Shown in pieces: positions 17,378 to 27,190 of a stretch of 64,000 nucleotides of DNA (position 1 is its first letter; every line of letters begins with the position of its first letter). This stretch comes from Roseiarcus sp963741405 (GTDB lineage Bacteria; Pseudomonadota; Alphaproteobacteria; Rhizobiales; Beijerinckiaceae). The position numbers and the translations under genes were made by a program. The notes below the pieces were generated by a model. That model saw only the letters and a program-made list of their open reading frames with translations, was not told where the DNA came from and searched no databases. Where the stretch lies: contig CAVUHX010000039.1 of NCBI GenBank assembly GCA_963741405.1, positions 1 through 64,000 of the forward strand, read 5' to 3'.

Positions 17378-18903
17378 AACCGACCTCCTCGATCTTCCAG
17401 GCGTGCGCGCTCGGTTCGACGCTCCAAGCGTCTGCCGACCGCACTCACGCCACGAGTTCCTTCCGTCATCGCCCCATGCGCCTGGGCGACGCGCGCCGTG
17501 CTCACCCGATCCTCTCCGGCCCGTCTCGCTTCGTGCTCAGCGAGATCGCGAAGACGCTTGGCGGCAGAAATGCGGACGAGCACAGGGTTCGTCTCGACGA
17601 TCGCGTCGAATCGCGCCATTGCATCCGCGTCCCACGCGAGCTCGCGACGCAGCCGGGCCGGCGTCGGGTCGACCTTGTCGAGGGCGACTCCGAGCGGGAG
17701 GATATTGAACAGGGCGTCAAACAGGGCGTTGCAGACTTCCTGCACGATGTAGGTCGCGCCCGAGTAGCCCATGAAGGGCGTCCCCGTGTGGCGTCGCACG
17801 ATCGCGCCCGGGAACGACGCCGGGATGAACATCGCGCGCACGCCGCATTCGGCGAGATAAAGGCGCTCGTTGTAGCTGCCGAACATCACGATTGGCGGCT
17901 TGCTTCGGATCAGCTCCCGGACGTTTTCGTTGTCCGGCTTCTCGCCAGGCCGGCGGCCGACCGCGAACTGGCAGGGCAATCCCATCTCGTCTTCCAGGAA
18001 ATGCCGCACGCCGCGCGCATAGGTCTCGTTGGCGACGATGGCGAAGGCCGCGGTGCCGAAGAAGTCCTGCGTGACCGATCGCCAGAGGTCCCAGACCGGC
18101 TTGATTGTCGTGTGCTTCTCGCGCTCGATGAAGGGCTCCGGATCGAGTCCCACCAGCGTTCCGAGGCTCCTGAGGAACTTTGTCGTGCTGTGCAGTCCGA
18201 TTGGGGCCTGAAGATAAGGCCGGTCGAGCGCCTCACACAGGAGCCTGCCGAACTCCCGGTAGAGGCAGACATTCGCGTCGGCCTCCGCGAGCTTCGGAAC
18301 GTCCTCGACGTGACTCCCCAGGGGAAAGACGAGGTTCACCTCGGCCCCGACGCCCTCGATCAGCCGCCGAACTTCGGCCAGGTCGGACGGCATGTTGAAC
18401 ATGCCGTAGGCCGGGCCGACGATATTGACGCGCGGCTTTGCACCAGGCGCACGCGGCTTCTGCTTGGCGGCGCGGCCCTTCCTGGGGCCGAACTCGCTCC
18501 AGAGCCACGCCATGGCCCTGTCCGCGCTCTGCCACTGATCCTCGTCGATCGTTCGCGGGAGGAAGCGCTGGAGGTTCGTGCCTTCTGGTGTCACGCCGCC
18601 GCCGATCATTTCGGCGATGGATCCGGTCACCACCACGCTCGGCAGGTCGGGATCGAGTGTGGCGTGGGCGCGCTTCATCGCGCCTTCGGTGCCGTGCCTC
18701 CCGAGTTCCTCTTCCGAGAGGCCGGTGACGACGATCGGCAGTTCGTGCGGCGGCAGGGCGTCGGTGTAATGCAGGACCGCCGTAACCGGCAGGTTCTCGC
18801 AGCCGACCGGCCCGTCAATGACGACCTGAAGCCCCTTGATCGCCGTGAAGACGTAGACGGCGCCCCAGTAGCCTCCGGCGCGGTCGTGGTCAATGACTAG
18901 CAT
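17362..18903 (-). CDS. bchZ: Chlorophyllide a reductase subunit Z
   Basis: BchZ, with BchY, forms the nitrogenase-like NB component that reduces chlorophyllide a to the bacteriochlorin, with electrons from BchX. It is a 513-residue in-frame ORF: VIDHDRAGGYWGAVY, VIDGPVGCENLPVTAVLHYT (cluster-ligand cysteine), VTGSIAEMIGGG, PAYGMFNMPSDL, MFGSYNERLYLAECG. The start overlaps the bchY stop, and the end overlaps pufQ. The last ~25 residues (after MTEGTRGVSA) are arginine-rich and may reflect a late indel. Confidence 0.94.
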   Translation of the reverse strand: MLVIDHDRAGGYWGAVYVFTAIKGLQVVIDGPVGCENLPVTAVLHYTDALPPHELPIVVTGLSEEELGRHGTEGAMKRAHATLDPDLPSVVVTGSIAEMIGGGVTPEGTNLQRFLPRTIDEDQWQSADRAMAWLWSEFGPRKGRAAKQKPRAPGAKPRVNIVGPAYGMFNMPSDLAEVRRLIEGVGAEVNLVFPLGSHVEDVPKLAEADANVCLYREFGRLLCEALDRPYLQAPIGLHSTTKFLRSLGTLVGLDPEPFIEREKHTTIKPVWDLWRSVTQDFFGTAAFAIVANETYARGVRHFLEDEMGLPCQFAVGRRPGEKPDNENVRELIRSKPPIVMFGSYNERLYLAECGVRAMFIPASFPGAIVRRHTGTPFMGYSGATYIVQEVCNALFDALFNILPLGVALDKVDPTPARLRRELAWDADAMARFDAIVETNPVLVRISAAKRLRDLAEHEARRAGEDRVSTARVAQAHGAMTEGTRGVSAVGRRLERRTERARLEDRGGRLCRSH

Positions 18904-20567
18904 GCGCCCATCTCCACGATGGGCTTCGTTTGAGCCGCTCGACGCCTGGCCTTGAACTCGGTGCGCGCGCGCGGCGTGTCGTCCCAGACGCCGGCGGCGT
19001 CGTCCAAGCCGACCCCTTCAAAGAAGGCGCGCATCTCGGCGAAGCGACCCCTGCCGGCAAGGGCGGCGTTCACGACGGTCGCCAGCGAGCCCGCTCCAGC
19101 GACGCCCATCAACTGCCGCGCGGAGATCAGATTGGTGAAATAGAGAGCGGGAACTGCCTGTTCCTTGGCTTTCTGCACTACAGGTCATGCCGATCGCAAG
19201 GTCGGGCTGGTATTCGGCGAGCGCCGCCAGGTCCTGCTGCAGGGAAGCCCGGAATTGGACGTGGATGCCTTTCGCCTGAAGCCAGGTGGCATCTGCCTCG
19301 GATAGCTTCGTGCGGGGACAGGCCGTGCCGACATAGCGAACGTCGGTGCCGCTTTCGACCAGGAGACGGGCAACGAGAAGCTCCGAGCCCTCGTAACCGG
19401 AAAGCGTGATCCGGCCCTTGATAGGGGTCTTCGCCAGGGCCGCCGCGATCGCCGGGAGAAGCCGGTTTTGGCCGCCCCGACCACATCGCGCGTGACCCCA
19501 CAAGCCTCGCCGATCGCCTCGAGCCATGCCTCGGTTCCTTCTAGACCGACCGGGGCCGATCCGAGGATCGGCCGTCCGGCGAGCTCAAACTCGCGCACGC
19601 AGGCAGCGTAGAATGGATGGATCGCCGCCACCGCCGCGCAGTCGAGCGCGCCGTAAAGTTCGCGCCATTCGCGGGTCGGCACGACCGGCCCGGCGGCAAG
19701 GCCCATCAACTCGAGCATCGAGCCGATCTGCACCGGATCGGCCGGGAACATTTCTCCCAGCAGGGTCACGGTCGGCCTCTCTGCGCGCTTCACGCGCGGC
19801 GCCTGAACCGGTCCTTGCTCGGCCTCGTGGCGGGCGAAATTGAGCATCGCACCCGACAGGACGTCCTTTGCCTCCGCATGCGTGGGCGCCAAAGCCCGGA
19901 ACGTCAATGCCGATGATCCGGACGCCTTCGACCTCTTTCGGCAGGAGCCGAAGCGGGACGCCCGAGGCCGTCGGAACGCAGAGGTTGATCACGACGATCG
20001 CGTCGTATTTCTCCGGATCGGCCAGCTTGAACACCGCATCGCGCAAGTCCTCGAAAAGCCTGCCGGTGACTAGTTCATCGATTTCGAAATTCGAATCATA
20101 TCTTGCCAATGGAACTCCAACAATTCGAACGCGATGGCCCAGCCGCGAGCGTGAAGTTTCAAGGAATTGCTATACTAGAGTCTCGGAATTGAACGGCACG
20201 TAGCCGACGGAGCGTTTCGCGCCGTAGAAATGAGAGGTGAACGTCAGTCCATAGACGCAGCAGGCAGAGCCGCAGAGGACGCTCGCGGTGCGTCGCATGC
20301 GCAGCCCGACGCGAAGCGCGCCGAAGGCCGGACACATGCTCTGGGGTTGATCATGCGGGCCGACAGGATAGTCGCGGGCGTAGCGCTCGAGCGTCTCGCT
20401 CGCGCCCGCGGCTTTGGCGGCCTCACGCAAGACATCCTTGCCAGAGTGACACCCCCCGCAGCCGACGCTCCGGCGAGCGCTCCGGCGACGCCCGGAGCAG
20501 CAGTTTCGAGCGCGGCCGCATCGATCGGCGTTCCGCTGGAACCCTTGAATGGGGCGATCTCGGTCAT
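18897..20567 (-). pseudogene. bchY: Chlorophyllide a reductase subunit Y, with insertion and frameshifts
   Basis: BchY partners BchZ. Recognisable pieces cover the whole protein but lie in several frames: MTEIAPFKGSSGTPID; CGGCHSG to PFNSETLV (cluster cysteines, MRRTASVLCGSACCVYG); TGRLFEDLRDAVFKLADPEK to IGIDVPGFG; HAEAKDVLSGAMLNFARHEA to GVTRDVVGAAK; GRITLSGYEGSELLVARLL to YQPDLAIGMTC; and AVPALYFTNLISARQ to the stop. Breaks lie near 20450, 19895, 19485 and 19185, plus a 105-bp insertion with an in-frame stop at 20074-20178. Without the insertion the gene is ~522 codons, as expected. The frameshifts may be consensus errors; the insertion is not of that kind. Confidence 0.9.
20074..20178. 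repeat. 105-bp insertion in bchY flanked by CTAGT direct repeats
   Basis: On the minus strand the conserved string NSETLV-TGRLFED is interrupted exactly at CTAGT, which occurs both before and after the extra sequence (+ strand ACTAG at 20069-20073 and 20174-20178). The insert is 105 bp (a multiple of three), AT-richer than bchY, and places TAG two codons after the left CTAGT. The remainder stays open and rejoins the bchY frame. No clear terminal inverted repeats are seen. It could be a MITE-like or palindromic element. Confidence 0.75.
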
Positions 20568-20573
20568 GGTCCT

Positions 20574-21584
20574 TCACACCGTGTCGTAGATGACTTCGAG
20601 CGAAGGTTTCGGCTTCAGCGCCACGCCGCACATGTCTTCCATCGTCGCCGGCTCCAGGACGTAGCCGCGTCCCACAGCCTCTCCTTTGAAGAGGCCGAGC
20701 AACTGATCCTGGGTGAGAGGCTTCGGACGGTTCGGCTCGGCCTGCGCGACATTTCTCGCCAGCACGTCGAACAAAGGCGCCCAGCGGGTCTCGGGCCGGC
20801 CTATGATTTCGTAATTCGCACTCTTGCGGCGAATGTCCTCGTCCGCCGGAATCGAGGCGAGGACCGGGATTCCGACTGCCGCTGCAAAGGCCTGCGCTTC
20901 CCCGGTTCCATCGTCCTTGTTGATCACGAGGCCGCCGACGCCGACGTTGCCGCCAAGCTTGCGGAAGTATTCGACGGCCGAGCAGACGTTGTTGGCGACG
21001 TAGAGGGACTGCAGATCGTTCGATCCGACGACGATCACTTTCTGGCACATGTCGCGCGCGATCGGCAGGCCGAAACCACCGCACACCACGTCTCCGAGAA
21101 AGTCGAGCAGGACGAAGTCGAACCCTCATTCATGGAAGCCGAGCTTCTCCAGGAGCTCGAAGCCGTGAATGATGCCGCGTCCGCCGCAGCCGCGGCCGAC
21201 CTCGGGGCCGCCGAGCTCCATTGCAAACACGCCCTCGCGCTTGAAGCACACGTCGCCGATTGCGACCTGGTCGCCCGCAAGCTTCTTCTTCGTGGAGGTC
21301 TCGATGATCGTCGGGCACGCGCGTCCGCCGAACAGCAGCGACGTCGTGTCGCTCTTGGGATCGCAGCCGATCAGCAGGACTTTCTTGCCCCGCTGGGCCA
21401 TCATGTAGGAGAGGTTGGCGAGCGTGAAGCTCTTGCCGATGCCCCCCTTGCCATAAATGGCGATGATCTGGGTGGTCTTTGTCGCCCCGGTGGGGACCGG
21501 GTCAGGCTCGACCGCTGCCTCGGCGCGCAGAAGAGGCGTCTGCGGGCTGGCGGGGCGGGGCTTCGTCAGGACGTCAAGTGACAC
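20574..21584 (-). CDS. bchX: Chlorophyllide a reductase iron protein, frameshifted
   Basis: BchX is the NifH-like ATPase that passes electrons to BchYZ. The N-terminal part has the P-loop IYGKGGIGKSFTLAN, GCDPKSDTTSLLFGG and the cluster-cysteine region GRGCGGRGIIHGFELLEKLG. It breaks near 21122, and the rest (VVCGGFGLPIARDMCQKVIV through PSLEVIYDTV) continues in another frame to 20574. The GTG at 21584 directly follows the bchC stop. The repaired protein would be ~336 residues, normal for BchX. Confidence 0.93.
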
Positions 21585-22527
21585 TCACGAGCGCGTCCTC
21601 CAGTCCAGAACCATCTTGAGGCACGTCGGGTCGTCGAACGCCGTGGGATAGGCGGCCTGGGCCTCGCTCGCCGGGCGGCGATGGGTGATGAGCCCGTCGA
21701 GGGAGAGGCGCCCGGACTCGACGAGCCGCGCCGTTTCTGCGAGGTCGCCGTCGCGCCAGATCGCCGCGACGCGGATCCGCGCCTCGCTCATGAAAGCGGG
21801 AGGAAAACTGAAGCTCAGGCGATCGTAGAAGCCTGCAAGCACGATCTCGCCTCCCGGCGCGAGGCGCTGCATTAGCGTGTCGAGGATCGTCGCGTCGCCG
21901 CTGACGTCGAAGATGGCGCGATAGTCGGCGCGCCTGTCTTCGTTCGGAGGACAGACGGCGTAGCCGACGGCGCCGGCGCCCGCGCGCACTGTTGCGCTCC
22001 CAGACGACGGGTGGCTTCTTGCCCAGAACCGCGGCCAGGCGCGCGAGAAGGCGACCGAGGACGCCGTGGCCGACGATCAAGGCGCCATCATCGAGATCCG
22101 TCCCTTTCAGGGCGTGGAGGGCAGTCGCGGCAAGGGCGAACAGCACGGCCTTTTCGCCGAGCAAAGCGGAAACCGGCACGACACGCGAGGCCGGAGTCAC
22201 CAAATGGGAGGCTGCGCCGCCGTGCAGTCCGCGGACCGAGCCGAAGCGGCGGGCGCCAGGAACGAAAACGTGCGCGCCGACCTCCACGCCCGCGTCCGGG
22301 CCGGCTTCGATCACCGTTCCGACGGTCTCGTAGCCCAGCACCAATGGGTACCCCATGCCCGGAAACGATGGCATGCGTCCGTCGAACAGCAATCGCTCCG
22401 TGCCGGTGCTGACGCCGCTCCATTCCGTTTCGATGACGACGTCCTGAGCCGCTGGCGCGTCGAGCGGCAGTCTCGACAGCGCGATGTGCTGCGGCTGCTC
22501 CAGGACGACGGCGAGGGAACTCAACAT
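21585..22527 (-). CDS. bchC: Bacteriochlorophyllide a dehydrogenase, frameshifted
   Basis: BchC oxidises the 3-hydroxyethyl group to the acetyl of bacteriochlorophyllide a. It is a medium-chain dehydrogenase-like protein: WSGVSTGTERLLFDGRMP, FPGMGYPLVLGYETVG, then LIVGHGVLGRLLARLAA. A frame change near 21985 leads to FDVSGDATILDTLMQRLAPG, GEIVLAGFYDRLSFSF and LDGLITHRRPASEA. The ATG at 22527 (MLSSLAVVLEQPQ) is preferred over 22590, because the longer start would place the PpsR-type site inside the coding region. Confidence 0.92.
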
Positions 22528-22568
22528 TGGCCGGCCTACTCCCGCGAATTGCGAGGCCTCTTCTGGAA

Positions 22569-22586
22569 TGTCACTATAAGACGACA
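22569..22586. promoter_or_regulatory. PpsR/CrtJ-type operator upstream of bchC
   Basis: TGTCACTATAAGACGACA fits the TGT-N12-ACA consensus of the redox/light repressor PpsR (CrtJ). It lies 42 bp upstream of the preferred bchC start and a few bases beyond the crtF stop, the classical place for such a site. Confidence 0.75.
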
Positions 22587-22594
22587 TCAAAATT

Positions 22595-22612
22595 CGTCAA
22601 GTGAAATTTACA
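22595..22612. promoter_or_regulatory. Second, imperfect PpsR-type half of a tandem operator
   Basis: On the minus strand TGT-N12-ACG is one base off consensus. It lies 8 bp from the perfect site, as in tandem PpsR/CrtJ operators where two sites bind cooperatively. It overlaps the last codons of crtF. Confidence 0.5.
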
Positions 22613-23786
22613 CTCGGGACCGCACAAATCGCGCTTGTCCGGACGGGATTGCGCGTCTTCAGGCGACGCACGCGAGCAAAGCCGGCTTGATTCAACAGAT
22701 TGACAGATTCCTCGAAAGTCCGGGGGCGGCCGCGCCCCATGGCGAACAGGTAAAAGCCAAAATAGGCGTCTCCCACGGCTTCGGCGCCGGGCTCGCCGGC
22801 CATCGGTTCGGCGACGACGACGACGCCTTCGCGCGGTAAGGCGTCATGGACCGCGGCGAGAATGATGGCGGCCGATTCGTCGTCGTGGTCGAGCAGCACC
22901 CGAACGAGGGAGATGACGTCGGCGCCTCGCGGAAGGGCGTCGCTCAGCATGTCGCCGCCGATCGCCTCGATCGTTCGGACAGTCCGAGACACGTGGGCCC
23001 GTGCGGCGACCTGGGGCAGGTCGAACAGCTTGAAGGCGAGCCGCGGAGCGTATTTCGCGACTGTCGCGATGAAAACGCCGTCACCACCTCCGACGTCCAT
23101 CAGGCATCGGCGCCTATGGAACGGATAGGCGCGCGCCACCTCTTCCGCGACGAGCGCCTGCGTATGCGACATGAGATCGCTGTACGCGGCGAATTCCGCG
23201 CTTTCCCTCGCGGGCCGTCCAGCGGCGCCCGGGGGGTCGTCTGGACGGTTGGCGGCGTAGGGCCAGAAGCGCGAGGAGGCGGGTTTCGACCTCGCCACGC
23301 AGCAGTCTCACCGGGTCTGCGAGATCGGTGTAAAGGAGATCGTGATGAGCGACCAAAGCCGCTACGCCGGGGTTGCCGTTGATCGCTGCGCCCAAGTTCG
23401 TCGAGGGCGAAGCGGTCGCCTGGCAGGGCGCGCAAAAGGCGCAGGGACGTCGCGGCCAGGAGCAGGCGGCGCGCGGCCGGCGCCGTCAGATCCATCCGCG
23501 AGGCGAGCCAGACCGTCTCGCGAGGGCCTTCGCGCAACAATGAGAGGACGTCGAGCTGTATGCAGGCTCGCAAAATCTGCGAATAGACGAACCCCGCGCA
23601 GAGGTCGAATAGCGCGCGGGCGCGGCGTTGCGCCACCCTCCGAGTCAGTGGTGACCGAGCCGCCCAGCGCTGGAAACGGGGATCGGCGATCAGCCGATTT
23701 CGCCACTCGCTCAGGCGTTCGCTGAAGGAGAAACCGAGCGCCTTCCCCGCCGACGTGGTTGCGGCGGTCCGTGGCACAAGCTTCAC
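22597..23786 (-). CDS. crtF: Carotenoid O-methyltransferase (hydroxyneurosporene type), frameshifted
   Basis: CrtF methylates the tertiary hydroxyl of carotenoids to the methoxy group of spheroidene/spirilloxanthin-type pigments. The GTG at 23786 overlaps the crtE stop (GTGA). Pieces in order: LFDLCAGFVYSQILRACIQL and APAARRLLLAATSLRLLRAL; AAINGNPGVAALVAHHDLLY; ESAEFAAYSDLMSHTQALVA; the SAM motif LMDVGGGDGVFIATVA; VRVLLDHDDESAAIILAAVH; GRPRTFEESVNLL. Frame breaks lie near 23395 and 23270. Repaired length is about 396 residues, normal. Confidence 0.9.
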
Positions 23787-24643
23787 GCCGCGACGAGGGC
23801 CAGCTGCTTGGGAAAGAACTGAGCCGTTTGCGCCTTGATGAGACTGCGGAGGTCCGAGCCGCCCGGGCAGGCCGGAATGGAGTTCGACCGCGGCTTTGAC
23901 GAGGTCCTCGAGATGCGCCTTTGCGCCGACGATCCCGAGCTGCGCCGCGGCGTTCGGCCGGAAGCGGACCGCATCCCGGCCGATCGGCTTGCCGAGTTCG
24001 TCCGCGTCGCACAGCACGTCGCGCAAATCGTCGGCGACTTGATAGGCTTCCCCGAGCTTTTCGCCGAGCTCGCGCCACGGCTCGGCTTCCACGCCCGCCG
24101 CCGCGGCGCCGGCCTGGGTCGAGCCGACGAACAGCGCGCCTGTCTTCGCCTTCTGATAATCAGCGAGCGGGACAGCGGCTTCACAAGGCCGGCGACAATG
24201 CCTCTCGGCGCTCCGACGGCGGCAGCGACGATCGAGACGAGCATGGCGAGCCGCGACGGGGTCGCCGCGACCTCGCGCGCCAATGTTTCGAATGCCATGA
24301 CGATGAGAGCGTCTCCTGTCAGAACGGCGATCGGCGCGCCAAACCGGGCGTGAACCGAGGGTTTACCGCGCCGCGTGGCGGCGTCGTCGAAACAGGGCAG
24401 GTCATCATGCACGAGGGAGGCGCAGTGAAGCAATTCGATAGCGGCGGCCCCGGCGTCGGCCGCGCGCGGATCCGCGTCGCCGCAGGCCCGTGCAACCGCC
24501 AGGCAAAGCTGGGGCCGGATCCGGTGGCCTACCGGGAAGACGGCGTAACGCAAGGCCGAGGCCAGCAGCGGCGGCGCTCCCGACCCTTGAGCCAAATCGA
24601 TCGCGCGCTCCAGAGTTCGCTCTATCCGATCCGACGGATGCAT
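23783..24643 (-). CDS. crtE: Geranylgeranyl diphosphate synthase, frameshifted
   Basis: CrtE supplies GGPP for carotenoids and for phytylation of bacteriochlorophyll. It is a trans-prenyltransferase: first aspartate-rich motif LVHDDLPCFDDAATRRGKPS, LTGDALIVMAFE, and second motif AYQVADDLRDVLCDADELGK. The middle part (from about 24165 to 23850) lies in another frame, and the C-terminus (LIKAQTAQFFPKQLALVAA) returns to the first frame, so two compensating indels bound it. The ATG at 24643 (MHPSDRIE) is chosen; 24655 is the alternative. Two PpsR-type sites lie just upstream. Confidence 0.91.
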   Translation of the reverse strand: MHPSDRIERTLERAIDLAQGSGAPPLLASALRYAVFPVGHRIRPQLCLAVARACGDADPRAADAGAAAIELLHCASLVHDDLPCFDDAATRRGKPSVHARFGAPIAVLTGDALIVMAFETLAREVAATPSRLAMLVSIVAAAVGAPRGIVAGLVKPLSRSLIIRRRRQARCSSARPRPAPRRRAWKPSRGASSAKSSGKPIKSPTICATCCATRTNSASRSAGMRSASGRTPRRSSGSSAQRRISRTSSKPRSNSIPACPGGSDLRSLIKAQTAQFFPKQLALVAA

Positions 24644-24656
24644 CGCCGCTCCCATG

Positions 24657-24674
24657 TGTCTCATTGCAGTGACA
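24657..24674. promoter_or_regulatory. PpsR/CrtJ-type operator between crtE and crtD
   Basis: TGTCTCATTGCAGTGACA is a perfect TGT-N12-ACA site 13 bp upstream of crtE. With its partner at 24682 it fills the divergent intergenic region. Confidence 0.75.
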
Positions 24675-24681
24675 TGCAAAA

Positions 24682-24699
24682 TGTCAAGTATGAGTGACA
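24682..24699. promoter_or_regulatory. Second PpsR/CrtJ-type operator between crtE and crtD
   Basis: TGTCAAGTATGAGTGACA is a perfect TGT-N12-ACA site 7 bp from the first. It overlaps the candidate crtD start codons (ATG at 24681 and 24690), so a bound repressor would block both divergent genes. Confidence 0.72.
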
Positions 24700-26311
24700 C
24701 ATCTCTTTCGTCCGATCAATCCTCTTCGGATGGAGGCCGGTATCGCTTGGACCCGAGAATTGTCATCGTTGGCGCTGGAATGGGCGGGCTTGCCGCAGCC
24801 GCATTGCTTGCCGCGCGTGGCGCGCGGGTCACCGTGCTCGAAAGCGCCCTTCGTCCCGGCGGGAAGATGCGGGAGGTCGAGGCCGGGGGGAAGGCCATCG
24901 ACGTCGGACCCACCGTCCTCACGATGCGGTGGGTGTTCGAACAACTCTTCGAAGAGGCTGGCGCCGCCCTTTCTGACGCCGTTGGCCTCACGCGCACCGA
25001 CAGGCTTGCGCGGCACGCCTGGGGGAACGGGGCGCGGCTGGACCTTTTCTCCGACATTGAACGCAGCGCCAACGCGATCGGCGTGTTCGCCGGGGCCGGC
25101 GAGGCGGAGGGTTACCGGCGATTCTGCGCGCGCGCCCAATCCATTTACGAGACGCTTCGCGACCCCTTCATCTGCGGCCCGCGGGGGGGCCGGTCGGGCT
25201 CGCGGCGCGCCTGGGCCTCACGCGACTACCCGACCTGATATTTCCTTCGCCATTCACGACTTTATGGCGTGCGCTCGAGGACTATTTTGCCGATCCGCGT
25301 CTGCGTCAGCTGTTTGGCCGGTACGCGACCTATTGCGGCTCGTCGCCGTTCCTCGTGCCGGCGACGCTGATGCTCATTTCGCATGTCGAGCGTGAAGGCG
25401 TCTGGCTCGTCCAGGGCGGCATGGCGCGCCTTGCCGAAGCGATCTGCGGCCTTGCCCGATCGCGGGGCGCCGAATTTCGCTTCGGACAGCGGGCGGCGCG
25501 GATTCTTGTGGCAAACGGCCGCGTTGCGAGCGTCGTCACCGATTCCGGTGAGCAAATGCCCGCGGACGCTGTCGTGTGGAACGGGGACGTTTCGGCGCTC
25601 GCGGACGGCGGTCTCGGCCCGGAGGCCGAGCGTGCGGTCATGGTCGCGCCCGCAGGCGAAAGGTCGCTGTCAGCCCTCACCTGGGCCATGCCGGCGCGGA
25701 CCGATGGCTTTCCGTTGCTCCGTCACAACGTCTTCTTCTCGCGCGACTATCCCGAGGAATTCTCCGACATCTTCGGACGCGGTGAATTGCCGCGGGCGCC
25801 GACCGTATATCTTTGCGCTCAGGACCGCGACGATTCCGAAACCGCAGACCGCTCACGTGCGACAGAGCGGGTCTTCCTCCTCGTCAACGCGCCGGCGAAC
25901 GATGACGAGGGCGCCCTTTCCAAGGCGGAGTTACAGACATGCGAGCAAGCGACGTTCCGACTCCTCGAGAGGTGCGGCTTGCGGATCTCGTGGGATCGGG
26001 CCGCGATGTGCCGTACCACGCCGTCAGACTTTGCGCGCCTCTATCCGTCGAGCCAGGGAGCGCTCTACGGCAGGGCGACGCACGGCTGGAGGGCGTCGTT
26101 CCTGCGGGGTGGGTCGAAGACACGGCTTCCCGGGCTTTACCTTGCGGGCGGCAGCGTGCATCCGGGGCCTGGGGCGCCGATGGCGGCGTTGTCGGGGCGC
26201 TTGGCGGCGAACCAGGCGATGGCGGACCTTCGTTCGATCAGGCGGTCGTGGCCGGGGGCTACGCTTGGTGGTATCTCGACGCGATCAGCGACGACCAGAA
26301 GCACGGCCTGA
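24690..26311 (+). CDS. crtD: Methoxyneurosporene (hydroxycarotenoid) dehydrogenase CrtD, frameshifted
   Basis: CrtD is a CrtI-type FAD-dependent desaturase acting late in the spheroidene/spirilloxanthin pathway. The N-terminal dinucleotide-binding motif VIVGAGMGGLAAAALLAARG is followed by LESALRPGGKM and GPTVLTMRWVFEQLF. The frame breaks at a run of seven G (25183-25189) and resumes as RALEDYFADPRLRQLFGRYA and PATLMLISHVEREGVWLVQG. The C-terminal FAD motif is LYLAGGSVHPGPGAPMAALS. The distal end overlaps the presumed crtC start, so the true stop of the native gene may differ. The start could also be 24681. Confidence 0.88.
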
Positions 26312-27165
26312 CGATCATCGCCTTCGTCGGAAGCGTCTTCTCGCCCTACTACGCCTGGAAGGGGCGCGCCGATCCACTCGACCATTGCGCCGTCAATGTC
26401 GCGCTCTACGGTCCGCGCAGCTCCCGCTGGGCAATGACGGAGAGGGACCGCGCCGCCGTGACGCGCGACCGCGATTGGCTCGTCATCGGCCGCAGCAGTC
26501 TCCTCTGGAACGGCGAGCGACTCACGATCGACATCGACGAGCGCGGTTCCCCGCTACCCTTGAGCATTCGCGGGCGCGTCGAGGTCCGGAGCGAATCGAT
26601 CAATCTCCGGCCCTTCGTTCTCGAGTTGCAGGGGCGGCACCTGTGGCGACCGATCGCGCCGCAGGCCCGTGTCGCCGTCGACTTGGACAGGCCCTCCTTG
26701 CATTGGCACGGCATCGGCTATTTCGACCATAACCGCGGCGATGAACCGATCGAGCGGGCCTTCTCGGATTGGACCTGGTCGCGCGCCCAGACGTCGGGCG
26801 GCTCAGCGATCCTCTATGAAGCTGGTCGGCGCCGGGAGGAGCCGCTGTCGATGGGACTGCATTCCGATCGACGGGGCGGCGTTGAGGAGCGGCCCCTCCC
26901 GCCGAGCGCGGCTCTGCCGACCACGCGCTGGCGCCTCGCTCAATCGACGCGCGCTGACGACGGAAAGGCGTCCTTCGTTCGCGTCCTCGAGGACACGCCG
27001 TTTTACGCGCGAAGCACAATCTCGCACCGACTGTTCGCCGAGCAGGTGTTGTCCGTGCATGAGGCGCTCTCGCTTGACCGCTTTTCCAATCCCGCCGTAC
27101 GCCTGATGCTGCCGTTCCGGATGCGCTGGCGACGGAGCCCGCGCCATCTCGCGTCTCCTCGTTGA
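26221..27165 (+). CDS. crtC: Hydroxyneurosporene synthase CrtC (start unresolved)
   Basis: CrtC hydrates the psi-end of acyclic carotenoids to give 1-hydroxy derivatives. Conserved stretches are PSFDQAVVAGGYAWWYLDAI, GLTIIAFVGSVFSPYYAWKG, VNVALYGPRSSRWAMTER, SLHWHGIGYFDHNRGDEPI and the Trp-rich FSDWTWSRA. The frame is open well upstream but contains no start codon close to the conserved N-terminus other than a GTG at 26248, inside the conserved region. The true start probably lies in the crtD 3' end, with an indel between; 26221 is approximate. The stop is TGA at 27163-27165. Confidence 0.87.
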   Translation, partial: GGPSFDQAVVAGGYAWWYLDAISDDQKHGLTIIAFVGSVFSPYYAWKGRADPLDHCAVNVALYGPRSSRWAMTERDRAAVTRDRDWLVIGRSSLLWNGERLTIDIDERGSPLPLSIRGRVEVRSESINLRPFVLELQGRHLWRPIAPQARVAVDLDRPSLHWHGIGYFDHNRGDEPIERAFSDWTWSRAQTSGGSAILYEAGRRREEPLSMGLHSDRRGGVEERPLPPSAALPTTRWRLAQSTRADDGKASFVRVLEDTPFYARSTISHRLFAEQVLSVHEALSLDRFSNPAVRLMLPFRMRWRRSPRHLASPR

Positions 27166-27190
27166 GAAAGACGGGCAGGCGTCGCGGGTG

